This document shows positions 15,018 through 23,659 of a stretch of 34,774 nucleotides of DNA, piece by piece (the stretch's first letter is position 1; every line of letters starts with the position of its first letter). Position numbers and translations under genes: made by a program. The DNA is from Bryobacterales bacterium (GTDB taxonomy: Bacteria > Acidobacteriota > Terriglobia > Bryobacterales > Bryobacteraceae): assembly GCA_003166875.1 (NCBI GenBank), contig PMUN01000321.1:1-34774 (forward strand). Reading direction: 5' to 3'. Under the pieces are notes generated by a model that was given only the letters and a program-made list of their open reading frames with translations, was not told where the DNA came from and made no database searches.

Positions 15018-16334
15018 CTACTTGATTTTGCCCAACATCTGGTAAATCCAAATCAGCGCCGTGTTCATGATCTGCTCACCCGCACCGACCGCCACCGGCG
15101 ATACACCTTGATCGGCGCCGTAGCCGCCTTCGGCCACCGCTTCGATGGTTGGGAAGTACTGATGGTAACCATTCGAATAGCCAAAAAAGAAGAGCTGTTT
15201 CACGCGGGCGCGTGCCTTCAAGCGCAGAGCGTGATTTGCGAAGAACTCGCCCGATACGCCAACCACCGCGACGTCGCCATTGAGCAGCGCGACGGTCAGT
15301 CTGGGCCGGACTCCGTCCGCGTATTCGTCGACGAAATTCGGAATCAGCTCCGGAAAGAACGCCTTCTGATACGCTGCCAGCACCATCGGATTGCTCAAGT
15401 CAATCCGGGAGCTGAAACGGAAACGGTCCTCCTTCACTTCTAGGGATGGGTTAGCGACATCCTTCGGTTCGAGACCGGAGGCCAGCTTCACTACCTCATC
15501 GCCTAGCGCCTTGCCGAATGCCTCATAGCCTTTGTGTGGGTCATCGGGAAGCACCGATTGATCGCCTGCAGCGCCCTGCATGAAAAGCGTCGCCGCTCCA
15601 GTCCGGCTGGTTACTTCACTCTTCATGGCTCCTACATAGTCAGCCGAGAACTTCAGCACCGACGATGGGATTGTAGTTGGGTGGCCAGTGAAGTTCACGA
15701 CGATCGCGACTGATTGTCCGGATTTGTCGTCGATTCGCAGGACCGCCAGTTCACGGTCCACGGGCTTGGGTTCAATCCTGGTCTGACGGTTGCGGTTGAA
15801 TCCTTGGAGTTGCACCGTGCCGGTGGCCATGCGCGCCGCTGTCAGCTTGCTATTGGCCTCCACGATCGCTGCCACAATGTTCTCTTCCAGTACCGGGTAG
15901 TAGCGAAGCGCCGCGTCGAATTTGCCCTTGCCCTTACCCGGTTCATCGGACAACTCCAGCACCGGGCCGTGATGCGTATGCGATCCCGCAATGAAGGAGA
16001 ACTCGATACCGGCTTCTTCCTTGATGCGCTTGCGGATGTTCTGAAGCGACCGTTCCGTCGGTGCCCGGCCTAGATCCAGGCTGACAATGGCCAGTTTCTT
16101 GCCGGCGCACTCCAGCACCAGTGCGTCGGCGTGGAGCGGATCCAAGATGCCCGTCGACAGTGCATCGTGGCGGTCGCCATAACCCCACATGGGAACTGGC
16201 TCGGTCGGTGTGATTTCGCGGCGTGCCGCGCCGGCGCGGAACTGCGCCTGCCCCGCTGAACCCAGCAAGATCAGGCCACAAATGAACGCACTGGAACGCG
16301 AATGTATCGAAACCTCTCGTTTGGTTGCGGTCAT
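15018..16334 (-). CDS. Exported neutral/alkaline ceramidase-like protein
   Basis: 438 residues with a signal peptide (FICGLILLGSAGQAQ). It matches the N-terminal catalytic domain of neutral ceramidases: the opening RAGAARREITPTEPVPMWGY, the zinc-site motif AGSHTHHGPVL (H119, H121, H122), NFTGHPTTIP and the later GVSGEFFANHA and YSNGYHQYFPT segments. Classical neutral ceramidases are larger and carry an extra C-terminal Ig-like domain that is absent here. Many acidobacterial proteins have this short form. It probably hydrolyses an amide-linked lipid or related compound outside the cytoplasm; the true substrate is unknown. ATG 16334 has AGGGG only a few bases upstream, a tight but usable ribosome binding site. 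Confidence 0.85.
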   Translation of the reverse strand: MTATKREVSIHSRSSAFICGLILLGSAGQAQFRAGAARREITPTEPVPMWGYGDRHDALSTGILDPLHADALVLECAGKKLAIVSLDLGRAPTERSLQNIRKRIKEEAGIEFSFIAGSHTHHGPVLELSDEPGKGKGKFDAALRYYPVLEENIVAAIVEANSKLTAARMATGTVQLQGFNRNRQTRIEPKPVDRELAVLRIDDKSGQSVAIVVNFTGHPTTIPSSVLKFSADYVGAMKSEVTSRTGAATLFMQGAAGDQSVLPDDPHKGYEAFGKALGDEVVKLASGLEPKDVANPSLEVKEDRFRFSSRIDLSNPMVLAAYQKAFFPELIPNFVDEYADGVRPRLTVALLNGDVAVVGVSGEFFANHALRLKARARVKQLFFFGYSNGYHQYFPTIEAVAEGGYGADQGVSPVAVGAGEQIMNTALIWIYQMLGKIK

Positions 16335-16381
16335 TACCCCTCACTCAACATCACCGGTGTCGTGCTAGGATCAAACGCCTT

Positions 16382-16636
16382 ATGCCGACTGAACACATCA
16401 TCGCACTCCTTGTCGCAGAGCGCGACCAGCTCAACCGGGCGATCGAAGCCCTTGGTGGAGCGAGCACGAAACGTCGGGGCCGTCCAAGGAAGAACGAGGG
16501 CGAGACGATTGCCGCTATTGCTTCTCCTCCAGTTCAATCAAACAATCATCACATGAGAAGCCCTGCGGCACGGAAAGCTCAGGCGCGCCGGATGAAACTA
16601 TATTGGGCCAAGCGGAAGAAGCAAGAAAAGAAATAA
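16382..16636 (+). CDS. Small basic protein with AT-hook-like and lysine-rich tail
   Basis: 84 residues from ATG 16382, preferred over the track start at 16325, whose first 19 residues are implausible. The N-terminus is a short helix (TEHIIALLVAERDQLNRAIE). Then comes KRRGRPRKN, an AT-hook-type RGRP core, and a C-terminal basic helix (RKAQARRMKLYWAKRKKQEKK). This layout is familiar from acidobacterial histone-like or nucleoid-associated small proteins, so DNA binding is likely but inferred. It is divergent from the ceramidase-like gene, with 47 bases between the two start codons. Its 3' half overlaps the minus-strand ORF 16515..16865. Confidence 0.7.
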   Translation: MPTEHIIALLVAERDQLNRAIEALGGASTKRRGRPRKNEGETIAAIASPPVQSNNHHMRSPAARKAQARRMKLYWAKRKKQEKK

Positions 16637-16865
16637 CTGGTTCTCGCTTTCGGGCGTACAAGATCACCGTATCTCCACGGTCAACCGTCTGACTATAAGC
16701 ATCACCAATCCGAAGCACCAATGGGACCGCTGGGCCACGAGCATCGTTAGGTATACGCGCGCTGAGTTGGATCACACCTTCGACTAGACCGGGCGCATCC
16801 GCCTCAGCACACATCGGCCCGTAGCGTGTGGAGGACGCGGATGAATCCGTTTCAAGGGGTGCCAT
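16515..16865 (-). pseudogene. Remnant tail resembling the TIGR03437 Solibacter C-terminal domain
   Basis: The stretch APGLVEGVIQLSARIPNDAR followed by GPAVPLVLRIGDAYSQTV matches the last beta strands of the TIGR03437 domain, which ends many large secreted Solibacter proteins. Normally it closes with xSQxGVTIAVR and a stop. Here the reading drifts into VDRGDTVILYARKREP and continues antisense to the small basic gene, so the true end is lost. There is no signal peptide or upstream domain. A fragment of a much larger exported protein. Confidence 0.45.
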
Positions 16866-16914
16866 CAGTCGATCCCATGCCCACTAGAGTTCGATGGTCC
16901 GTTGTGTGCCAGGG

Positions 16915-17385
16915 CTACCGCTTGTAGCGGCGAATGTAATTCTCCCAGTATGCCCGATCTGAAAGATAGCGGAATCCTGTGTCGGAGAAACCATTGGCGG
17001 ATTCCCAAGTGTTCTGGTCGATGCGTCGGAGAAACCATAGCCCTTTCTGCAAGGCGAACGCGGGATAATGCGGCGGCGGCCACCACTGGCAAAGGTTCCA
17101 CCTGCAAGCAAACCGGAAAATGATCTCGCGAGGCAAGTGGTTTCCGTAAAGAACCTCATCGACGGTGATGACGCCGCTCACATGCCAACCGTCAAACCAA
17201 GGGAACGTCGGATTAGGCTCAAAGGTGCCTACGACAATGGCTTGAGCCTCATGTGCAATCCAGTGTTTTTCAGTTGCCCGCAGAAACGGAGACCCGACTA
17301 GTGCTCCAGAGACAACGAAAATGCGAGCTACGTGCCCGAGCTTGCATACTGCGCGAAGCATACCGTAGGATTCGACACCGATCAT
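16915..17385 (-). CDS. Hypothetical exported protein (156 aa or less)
   Basis: Unrecognised family, but clearly protein-like. The body reads AQAIVVGTFEPNPTFPWFDG, VITVDEVLYGNHLPREIIFR and FALQKGLWFLRRIDQNTWES: a beta-rich domain of the kind that begins with 'VVxGTV' and describes a transport or cost term in several secreted soil proteins. The N-terminus (ARIFVVSGALVGSPFLRA) can serve as signal peptide or anchor. ATG 17385 lacks a Shine-Dalgarno; ATG 17361 is an alternative. It lies 50 bases upstream of the TIGR03437-like remnant. Confidence 0.6.
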   Translation of the reverse strand: MIGVESYGMLRAVCKLGHVARIFVVSGALVGSPFLRATEKHWIAHEAQAIVVGTFEPNPTFPWFDGWHVSGVITVDEVLYGNHLPREIIFRFACRWNLCQWWPPPHYPAFALQKGLWFLRRIDQNTWESANGFSDTGFRYLSDRAYWENYIRRYKR

Positions 17386-17481
17386 CCGAACAGAGTTCCC
17401 GGCTACGGAAATCTTCGGCCATTCACCGCGATTGTCCTATCGAGCCTACGAAGGTATGCTCTGAGCAAAGGCACTTTATCG

Positions 17482-17735
17482 TGATGACGCCCGAACAACT
17501 GGATTGCATCGCCGAGCATTTGATTGCGAAGGCCCTGGGGAACAATCCTCACGCGATAGCCGAAGCGCACCGCCGGATTGAAGCCGGCGAGACGGTGACG
17601 AATCGAGGACTGCATGCAGGCAGCGGAGCAGTAGCCGGGGAAATAAGCCCGCTGGTGATTCTCGAGAAGGGCTGGGTCTGTTCCCCATCTATTGCTCACT
17701 CGTTGCATGTGGATACAGTGCGGAAAACAGGCTGA
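17482..17735 (+). CDS. Small ORF, doubtful
   Basis: The track ORF starts at 17253 but its first 75 residues are arginine-rich and antisense to the exported-protein gene. From ATG 17482 the sequence (MTPEQLDCIAEHLIAKALGN, then AIAEAHRRIEAGETV) looks like a small helical protein. The last 40 residues are less convincing. AAGG lies 13 bases upstream, a weak ribosome binding site. Convergent with glgP, 17 bases from its stop. Confidence 0.3.
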
Positions 17736-17752
17736 AAAATCTCGGCGGAAAT

Positions 17753-20185
17753 TCACCACGGCATGATTTCACATGGGTCCACATGCCAAATCTCAGACGC
17801 GTATTCCCGAATAGTGCGGTCGGATGAAAACTTTCCGGCCCGAGCCACATTCAAGATGGCTTTTCTTATCCATCCATTACGATCTCTATACGCTGCGTCA
17901 ACCTGATCCTGTGTCTGGATGTAGTCGCGAAAATCGGCCAGGAGCATATAGTGGTCGCCCTGCGACAGAAGGGCCTCGGTCAGAGGCCTGAAGATTCCAG
18001 GCTCCAACATGCTGAAAAAGTCTTGCTCAACGAGGTCGATCGCCTGCCGGATCTCTGTGTCACTGTTATAGATCTCGCGTGGATTGTAGGTAGGCCGGCG
18101 TCGCTCCACCTCTTGAGCGTTTAGTCCGAAGATGAAGATGTTATCGTTGCCGACTTCTTCCATTATTTCCACGTTGGCGCCATCCAGCGTCCCAATGGTC
18201 AAGGCCCCATTGAGTTGTAGTTTCATGTTGCCCGTGCCCGACGCTTCCGTGCCGGCCAGGGAAATCTGCTCACTGAGGTCCGCGGCTGGGATGATTTTCT
18301 CGGCTAACGACACCCGGTAATTCGGCAAGAAAACTACCTTCAGCTTGTCCGAGACTTGGGGATCGCGGTTAATGACCTCCGCAACCTGGTGAATGAGCTT
18401 GATGATCAGCTTGGCTGTCGCATACCCGGGAGCCGCCTTCGCACTGATGATAAAGGTGCGGGGCACGATGTCCAGTGCTGGATCTTTTTTGAGGCGGCCG
18501 TAGCGCACAATTATGTACAACAGGAACAGGAGTTGTCGCTTGTATTCGTGCAGCCGCTTCACTTGTACATCGAACAGCGAGCCCGTCGAAATCGGGATTT
18601 CGAGCTCGCACTGGATGTGCTGCGCGAGCGCTGCTTTGTTATATCGCTTAGCCGTGAAGAACCGCTCTTGAAAACCGGCCTGGTCCGCGAACGCCTCTAA
18701 CCTCCGGAGTTGACCGAGATCCGTGATCCATTGCTCCCCGATCGTTTCCGTGATCAGTTGCGCCAGGGCAGGGTTCGCCTTGAGGAGCCAGCGCCGGGGC
18801 GTGATCCCGTTCGTTTTGTTGTTGAACTTAGCAGGCCAGTACTCTGCAAAATCCCGCAAGACTACGTTCCTCAGAAGGTCGCTATGAAGCTTGGCCACTC
18901 CATTGACCGAACACGATCCGACAATCGCCAGGTGCGCCATGCGCACATGTTTCTCTCCGTCCTCATCGATAATGCTCATGCGGCGTAGGCGGTCTCCGTC
19001 GAGCGGATAACGCGAAGCCACATTCCGCATAAACCGGGCATTGATCTCATAGATGATCTGGAGGTGGCGCGGGAGCAGCCTTTCCAGCATGCCTACCGGC
19101 CACTTCTCCAGTGCCTCCGGCAAGATGGTGTGGTTGGTGTACCCGGTCGCATGGGTTGTGATCGACCATGCCTGTTCCCATCCAAGGCCCTCGCGATCCA
19201 TAAGTAACCGCATGAGCTCGGGGATGACGAGTGTCGGATGGGTGTCATTCAATTGCATGAAGACCTTGTCCGGAAATACATCCCATCCATTGCCGTCGGA
19301 CTTAAAACGCCGCACAATATCCTGAAGTGAGCATGAGACGAAAAAGTATTGTTGCTTCAGGCGGAGTTCCTTGCCTTCAAACATGTTGTCGTTCGGGTAC
19401 AACACCTTGGTCAGGTTTTCAGCCAGGACTTTGTTGGCCACCGCGTCGACATACTCGCCTCGGTTGAAGTCGTCCAGGTCGAACTCCTCGGCGGCCTTTG
19501 CCGACCACAGCCGGAGCGTGTTGACGGTGCCCCCACCGTATCCCACAACCGGTAGATCATACGGCAGACCCACCACCGTTTTCGTATCCACCCATCGCCA
19601 TTCTTTTCCCCTCGGTCCTGAGATGACCTCCACGCGACCTTCAAACTGCACGGGAAAAGAGAACTCCGGATGGGGGATCTCCCAGGGGTAGCCCAGCTTC
19701 AGCCACTCGTCCGGTTGCTCCACCTGATAGCCGTTTACAATTTTCTGGTTGAAGATCCCGAAGTCGTAGCGAAGGCCGTAGCCGATCGCCGGCAGGCTCA
19801 GCGTGGCCATGGAGTCGAGAAAACAGGCAGCCAGGCGGCCCAACCCGCCATTGCCCAAACCCGCGTCCACCTCGCGATCTCGCAGGACCTCCCAATCCAA
19901 CCCCAGCTCAGCCATCGTGCAACGGCAGCTCTCTTCCAACTTCAGGTTGATGACGTTATTGCCGAGGAGGCGGCCAATCAAGAATTCGAGCGACAGATAG
20001 TAAATCCGCTTCACATTCCGCTTGTGATGCGTCTGCTGCGTCGCAATCCATCGCTCGATCAACTGGTCTCGAACCGTGAGGGACAACGCGAAGTAGCGGT
20101 CGCGGTCCGTCGCGGTATAGCGATCCTTCGCCAAGGTCCGTCGAAGATGGCGCTCAAAATCCTGCCGCAGGGTCTCGGCCGACAT
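17753..20185 (-). CDS. glgP: Glycogen/starch phosphorylase
   Basis: A complete family GT35 phosphorylase of about 810 residues, the usual size. It releases glucose-1-phosphate from alpha-1,4-glucans with inorganic phosphate and pyridoxal phosphate. The PLP lysine is in EASGTGNMKLQLNG (K655 in this numbering). Other conserved blocks are LGNGGLGRLAACFLDSMATL near the N-terminus, NDTHPTLVIPELMR, NKTNGITPRRWL, VKRLHEYKRQLL and KVVFLPNYRVSLAEKIIPAA. I start at ATG 20185 (MSAETLRQDF), which has GGGGGG 7 bases upstream, instead of 20257, where no ribosome binding site is seen. No other glycogen genes are adjacent; it appears monocistronic. Cytoplasmic. Confidence 0.95.
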   Translation of the reverse strand: MSAETLRQDFERHLRRTLAKDRYTATDRDRYFALSLTVRDQLIERWIATQQTHHKRNVKRIYYLSLEFLIGRLLGNNVINLKLEESCRCTMAELGLDWEVLRDREVDAGLGNGGLGRLAACFLDSMATLSLPAIGYGLRYDFGIFNQKIVNGYQVEQPDEWLKLGYPWEIPHPEFSFPVQFEGRVEVISGPRGKEWRWVDTKTVVGLPYDLPVVGYGGGTVNTLRLWSAKAAEEFDLDDFNRGEYVDAVANKVLAENLTKVLYPNDNMFEGKELRLKQQYFFVSCSLQDIVRRFKSDGNGWDVFPDKVFMQLNDTHPTLVIPELMRLLMDREGLGWEQAWSITTHATGYTNHTILPEALEKWPVGMLERLLPRHLQIIYEINARFMRNVASRYPLDGDRLRRMSIIDEDGEKHVRMAHLAIVGSCSVNGVAKLHSDLLRNVVLRDFAEYWPAKFNNKTNGITPRRWLLKANPALAQLITETIGEQWITDLGQLRRLEAFADQAGFQERFFTAKRYNKAALAQHIQCELEIPISTGSLFDVQVKRLHEYKRQLLFLLYIIVRYGRLKKDPALDIVPRTFIISAKAAPGYATAKLIIKLIHQVAEVINRDPQVSDKLKVVFLPNYRVSLAEKIIPAADLSEQISLAGTEASGTGNMKLQLNGALTIGTLDGANVEIMEEVGNDNIFIFGLNAQEVERRRPTYNPREIYNSDTEIRQAIDLVEQDFFSMLEPGIFRPLTEALLSQGDHYMLLADFRDYIQTQDQVDAAYRDRNGWIRKAILNVARAGKFSSDRTIREYASEIWHVDPCEIMPW

Positions 20186-20535
20186 GCGTGCACCCCCCTT
20201 GGTGGCCGGGGCATCCGGCGTCAAAAGCTCAAGCAGTCCTGGCGTACCCGGGTACATATTAACAAGATCGGCAGAAACGACTCCGCATCTTATGGCCAGT
20301 AGGCAATCATCAGCTGCGAGATCTGTCTAACCCGGCATCTCGAATTCGCGTGATTATAATAACCGGTGGCTTTGTCCGATATGTTGTAGTGCGGCTCTTT
20401 GCAGAATGTTCCAGCATCCGAACTCTATTCGGGACCTTTCTGAAAGCTGCGACGGCAGGAATCCTTTATGAAGTCCTGAAGGATTTTGCATTCCCACATA
20501 TCACCTTGAGGCAATCGAAGGGGTGACGGTCGTTG

Positions 20536-20878
20536 TCATTGCTCTCGCGGCGGGCCGCTTAAGCGCGTGGCAATTTTAGCCAAGGACAATTCGTAATTCA
20601 CTAGGGCGCTGAGCGGAAGTTTTTCGCTTTCCATGTACCCTTTCAGTGACTCGGGCTCTGCCAATGTGCGCGGGAAGCCGTCCAGAATGAAGCCCTCCAC
20701 CGCAGCAGAGACAGCTGCTCCGTTCGCGGACCATCTCCCACACCGTCGCATCAGGGACCAGGGCACCGCGGCGCATGTATTTAATGGCGGCCTCCATCGA
20801 GGGTGTCTGCTCACAAGCGTCTCTGCCGCCAGCAGCCCGGAAGACATCGCCGGTCGAAAGATGGCAAGCGCCAGACAT
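20536..20878 (-). pseudogene. Adenylate kinase remnant (frameshifted, both ends missing)
   Basis: Two frames together read a nucleoside monophosphate kinase core. CHLSTGDVFRAAGG and EAAIKYMRRGALVPDATVWE are in one frame. FILDGFPRTLAEPESLKGYM and LPLSALVNYELSLAKIATRL are in the next. The switch needs one base removed near 20692-20695 (GGAGGG-C-TTCATT). The P-loop GxPGxGKGT at the N-terminus is absent, and so is everything after the first R of the LID (normally LSGRRxC). It cannot bind ATP and is non-functional. It lies behind glgP on the same strand. Confidence 0.65.
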
Positions 20879-20994
20879 CCGACAAAGTGACTCTGAAGTT
20901 GATGGTGTCGCGTGATCTCAACTAAACAATCGCCTGAATTTGACCTCGGTCAGTCACAAGCGGCGCGGAACTATTCCAGCGTATGCGGCCGTCG

Positions 20995-22476
20995 TTATTC
21001 ATTGCGTTTCGGCGCTGCACCGCCGCTGTCCGGTTTGCTTTCGCGAGTGTTGAAGCCAATGTCGACGACGGCGTTCTTATCGAATTGCACTTCGCGGCCT
21101 CGGGCGACGACGGTTGAGAACACAGACCACGCTAAGCCGTAGTATCCCAACGCCGCGCCAACGGTTCGAGAGCTTTGGGCAGCTATCGTGCCTAACAATC
21201 CGAATCCCAGGCCGCCTCCCAGGGTCCGACCGCCAATGTTTTGACGTTGGCCTATGATTGCTCCGCGAGTCCCGCCTGAGCTGGGCGCACGAATGTGATC
21301 GGCATCCCCTGCGGCTTGGGCTACCAATAAGGCAACTGCCGTCCCAATGAAACGAGTCTTGGATTCGGTCGCCTGAACGCCTCCCTCGTGATCTACCTTC
21401 AGCGGTCCCGTGTCTCCTTCTGCGGCGGCTAGCGTCCCTTGTGTTCGGATCTGCAGCCTCTTCTTTTCTTGTACCTGTGGTGTTTGCGATGGAGCCGAGG
21501 TTTGCGGTGGCACCAGCAACGTCGCCATTTCCGGCAATTCCAGATTCTGGAAATTAAACCGCAGACGGCCGCCACGATGGAACCAGCCTGCTTTCTTCGC
21601 GACAACAACCGAGCCGTCAACGTGCGTACCCTCGGGCAGGATCAGTTTGTGGTCGGCGGAAAATAAAGGTTGCTCCAAAACAGCTTCCACCTTCTGCCCC
21701 TGCGTGGAGCTAGCGGAATCCAGGGCTGTAAGCAGCCTCGCGTGAACCACGCTGCCGGCAGCAGGCTGAGATCCTAAGAAGGCCATTGAGCCTGGAGTCA
21801 CGTCTTCTGATCCAAAATTGAGCGGTGCTGCAAGCTCCGCATCGAAACGGGTCCGGCTGCGCACGTATTGCGGATGATAGGGTAGCCTCGACATCAGGTA
21901 ATCGGACAGCCACTCCTTCTTGTCGGTTCCCCGCACAAGTTCCGGAAGGCTCTTGATACGGTCGATTTGGGCATCGGCCTGGTCCTTGAGATTTTGCTTG
22001 GCCGTGCCCACCAGTCCGGCGCTCTGCGCATTCGGGTTCCGCTGTTTCGGGGGCCGCAAAGGAAGCAGCGAGTTGAGCCCAGCACTCGGGGCCGTGTGCA
22101 ACTGCATTTCCCGGCCATCCGGCAGCACCAGAGAAGTGAACTCAACTTGCGCCACGTGCAGCGGGGTGAAATCACCGCCGAGTATGGCCCTTACGCGTTG
22201 CCATTTCGGAACGGATTCGAGGCGGCTCACGTGGCCAACCGCCCGGGTTCCGAAGGGAATCACTTCGTGATCGAATGCATACAGCGGCACGGCGAGCCTT
22301 GCCTCCACTGGTGCGTCCAACCGCTTAGAAACGCGTTTGGTCAGGTACAAACGGAGCGGAACGCCGGCTGGAATCACCAGCGGAATGCTTTGAGATTGAT
22401 TGCTTTTGACATCTTGAGGATATGCGAATGTAACAGATGCAAAGAACAATAGCATGGTAGTCTGACTGGCTTTCAT
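20995..22476 (-). CDS. Exported protein with VirB10/TraB-like C-terminal features
   Basis: 493 residues from ATG 22476, chosen over 22503 because AAGGAG lies right before it. A signal peptide follows (TTMLLFFASVTFAYPQ). The body is beta-rich with two 'cost' segments: VPLRLYLTKRVSKR early, and LILPEGTHVDGSVVVAKKAG in the middle, the latter recalling the outer-membrane ring domain of VirB10/TrbI. Near the end are glycine-rich hydrophobic helices (GGGLGFGLLGTIAAQ, ALGYYGLAWSVF) and ARGREVQFDKNAVVDI. Proteins of this style are common in Acidobacteriota without a type IV secretion locus. None is visible here, so a role in the envelope is likely and the exact function unknown. Confidence 0.7.
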   Translation of the reverse strand: MKASQTTMLLFFASVTFAYPQDVKSNQSQSIPLVIPAGVPLRLYLTKRVSKRLDAPVEARLAVPLYAFDHEVIPFGTRAVGHVSRLESVPKWQRVRAILGGDFTPLHVAQVEFTSLVLPDGREMQLHTAPSAGLNSLLPLRPPKQRNPNAQSAGLVGTAKQNLKDQADAQIDRIKSLPELVRGTDKKEWLSDYLMSRLPYHPQYVRSRTRFDAELAAPLNFGSEDVTPGSMAFLGSQPAAGSVVHARLLTALDSASSTQGQKVEAVLEQPLFSADHKLILPEGTHVDGSVVVAKKAGWFHRGGRLRFNFQNLELPEMATLLVPPQTSAPSQTPQVQEKKRLQIRTQGTLAAAEGDTGPLKVDHEGGVQATESKTRFIGTAVALLVAQAAGDADHIRAPSSGGTRGAIIGQRQNIGGRTLGGGLGFGLLGTIAAQSSRTVGAALGYYGLAWSVFSTVVARGREVQFDKNAVVDIGFNTRESKPDSGGAAPKRNE

Positions 22477-22549
22477 AGCTCTCCTTGAGGGTGATGCCAC
22501 CATTGCCAGCGGCCTAGATTTAGCATGGCTTGGCCCGTTGCGGCGACAT

Positions 22550-23659
22550 TTAGAAGATCACGTCGAAATCCGCCGTGTAGCGTCGCCGGTATTCCCCGAA
22601 AAATACACCGTACAGCGGATCGGCGGTGTTGGCATGGACGCTGATGGGATTGAAATGGTTCGTCAAATTCGATCCGACGATCGAAAACCGAAAAGTGTAT
22701 TTGTCCGAAACTTTGATGTCCTTCGATAAGCGCGCATCCACGGAAAGGTATGCAGGAAACCGGGACTGGTTCGGGAGGCCGGCGTATTGCTGCCGCGCAT
22801 CCACTGAAGAATATGGGAATCCGGTCCGGTATTCTACTTTGGGCATCAACTGAACCTTACTCGGAAAGCGAAGGGAACCCCATGCCAAGAAGCGATTGGG
22901 CACGTCCCCTGGAAGCGATGTATAGTAATTCGGCAATATTACGGCGGGAGGAAAGTTCGCCAGGTAGTTGTTGAAGTCGTTCAAACTTCCAGTTGCATGA
23001 GTTCGAACGTACGAAAAATAGAGAAGGTCGTTGTGCGGAGCGCGAACTGCAGCGATGACTTCAAGTTGTTTAAGCTGCGAACTGCCATTCCCATTGAGAA
23101 CGAAGGCATTGCTTCCTTGCACCATTTGAGGGTTGAGAACAATGAGGCCGTCCGAACTACTCTGTAGATAGTTCGCTCGGATTCGCAACGTAGGCAGGAG
23201 AATCTGCTCGATTTGGACGTTCCAGTTCACACTGTAGGGCGCGAAGTTGCCAGGCTGCTGTTCGTTTTGGATGAACGGGAGCTCGGATGAAGCTGCCGCT
23301 TGGGTCAGGTTGTAGAATTGCGTCGGTCCGCTGAGAATCTGTCTACCCGGCCCATAGGACGTGACGATCTGGTTCGGGTAAGCTGCGAAGCCATACACGT
23401 TCAAGGGAACACGATCGTAAAAAACTCCGGCGCCCGCTCGCACGATGGTATGCTCCCCGCCAAAGGGTGTCCAAGCGAACCCGGCACGTGGACCGATGCG
23501 AATGGTGTCGGGTAATGCGTTGCTGCTCGGCCCGGATTCCGGACTCAATCGCAAAGCGCGAGCCAACCACCCAATGGTCTTGGGCGAAGAAAGCTGTCTC
23601 GACATCGGACCTTTGAAACGGTAGCCCCGGCGTGAAGCGGATGGTTTCAAGCAGGGCAC
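22550..23659 (-). CDS. TonB-dependent-receptor-like barrel, C-terminal part (after frameshift)
   Basis: This frame carries the second half of the receptor. Homologous sequence begins at about 23510 (DTIRIGPRAGFAWTPFGGEH), and the preceding ~50 codons and the ATG at 23659 are shadow. It contains typical beta-barrel strands (TIVRAGAGVFYDRVPLNVYG, YRTGFPYSSVDARQQYAG) and the last strands with conserved SVDARLSKDIKVSDKYTFRF and SNLTNHFNPISV. It ends in aromatic-hydrophobic residues (FDVIF), the expected outer-membrane C-terminal signature. Joined to the next entry it would give one receptor of about 866 residues. Confidence 0.75.
   Translation of the reverse strand: MPCLKPSASRRGYRFKGPMSRQLSSPKTIGWLARALRLSPESGPSSNALPDTIRIGPRAGFAWTPFGGEHTIVRAGAGVFYDRVPLNVYGFAAYPNQIVTSYGPGRQILSGPTQFYNLTQAAASSELPFIQNEQQPGNFAPYSVNWNVQIEQILLPTLRIRANYLQSSSDGLIVLNPQMVQGSNAFVLNGNGSSQLKQLEVIAAVRAPHNDLLYFSYVRTHATGSLNDFNNYLANFPPAVILPNYYTSLPGDVPNRFLAWGSLRFPSKVQLMPKVEYRTGFPYSSVDARQQYAGLPNQSRFPAYLSVDARLSKDIKVSDKYTFRFSIVGSNLTNHFNPISVHANTADPLYGVFFGEYRRRYTADFDVIF

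Noticed and set aside
20459-20490. Hairpin AATCCTT...AAGGATT upstream of glgP
   Set aside because: Short A/T-rich stem with a 12-base loop and no T-tract; could easily be chance.
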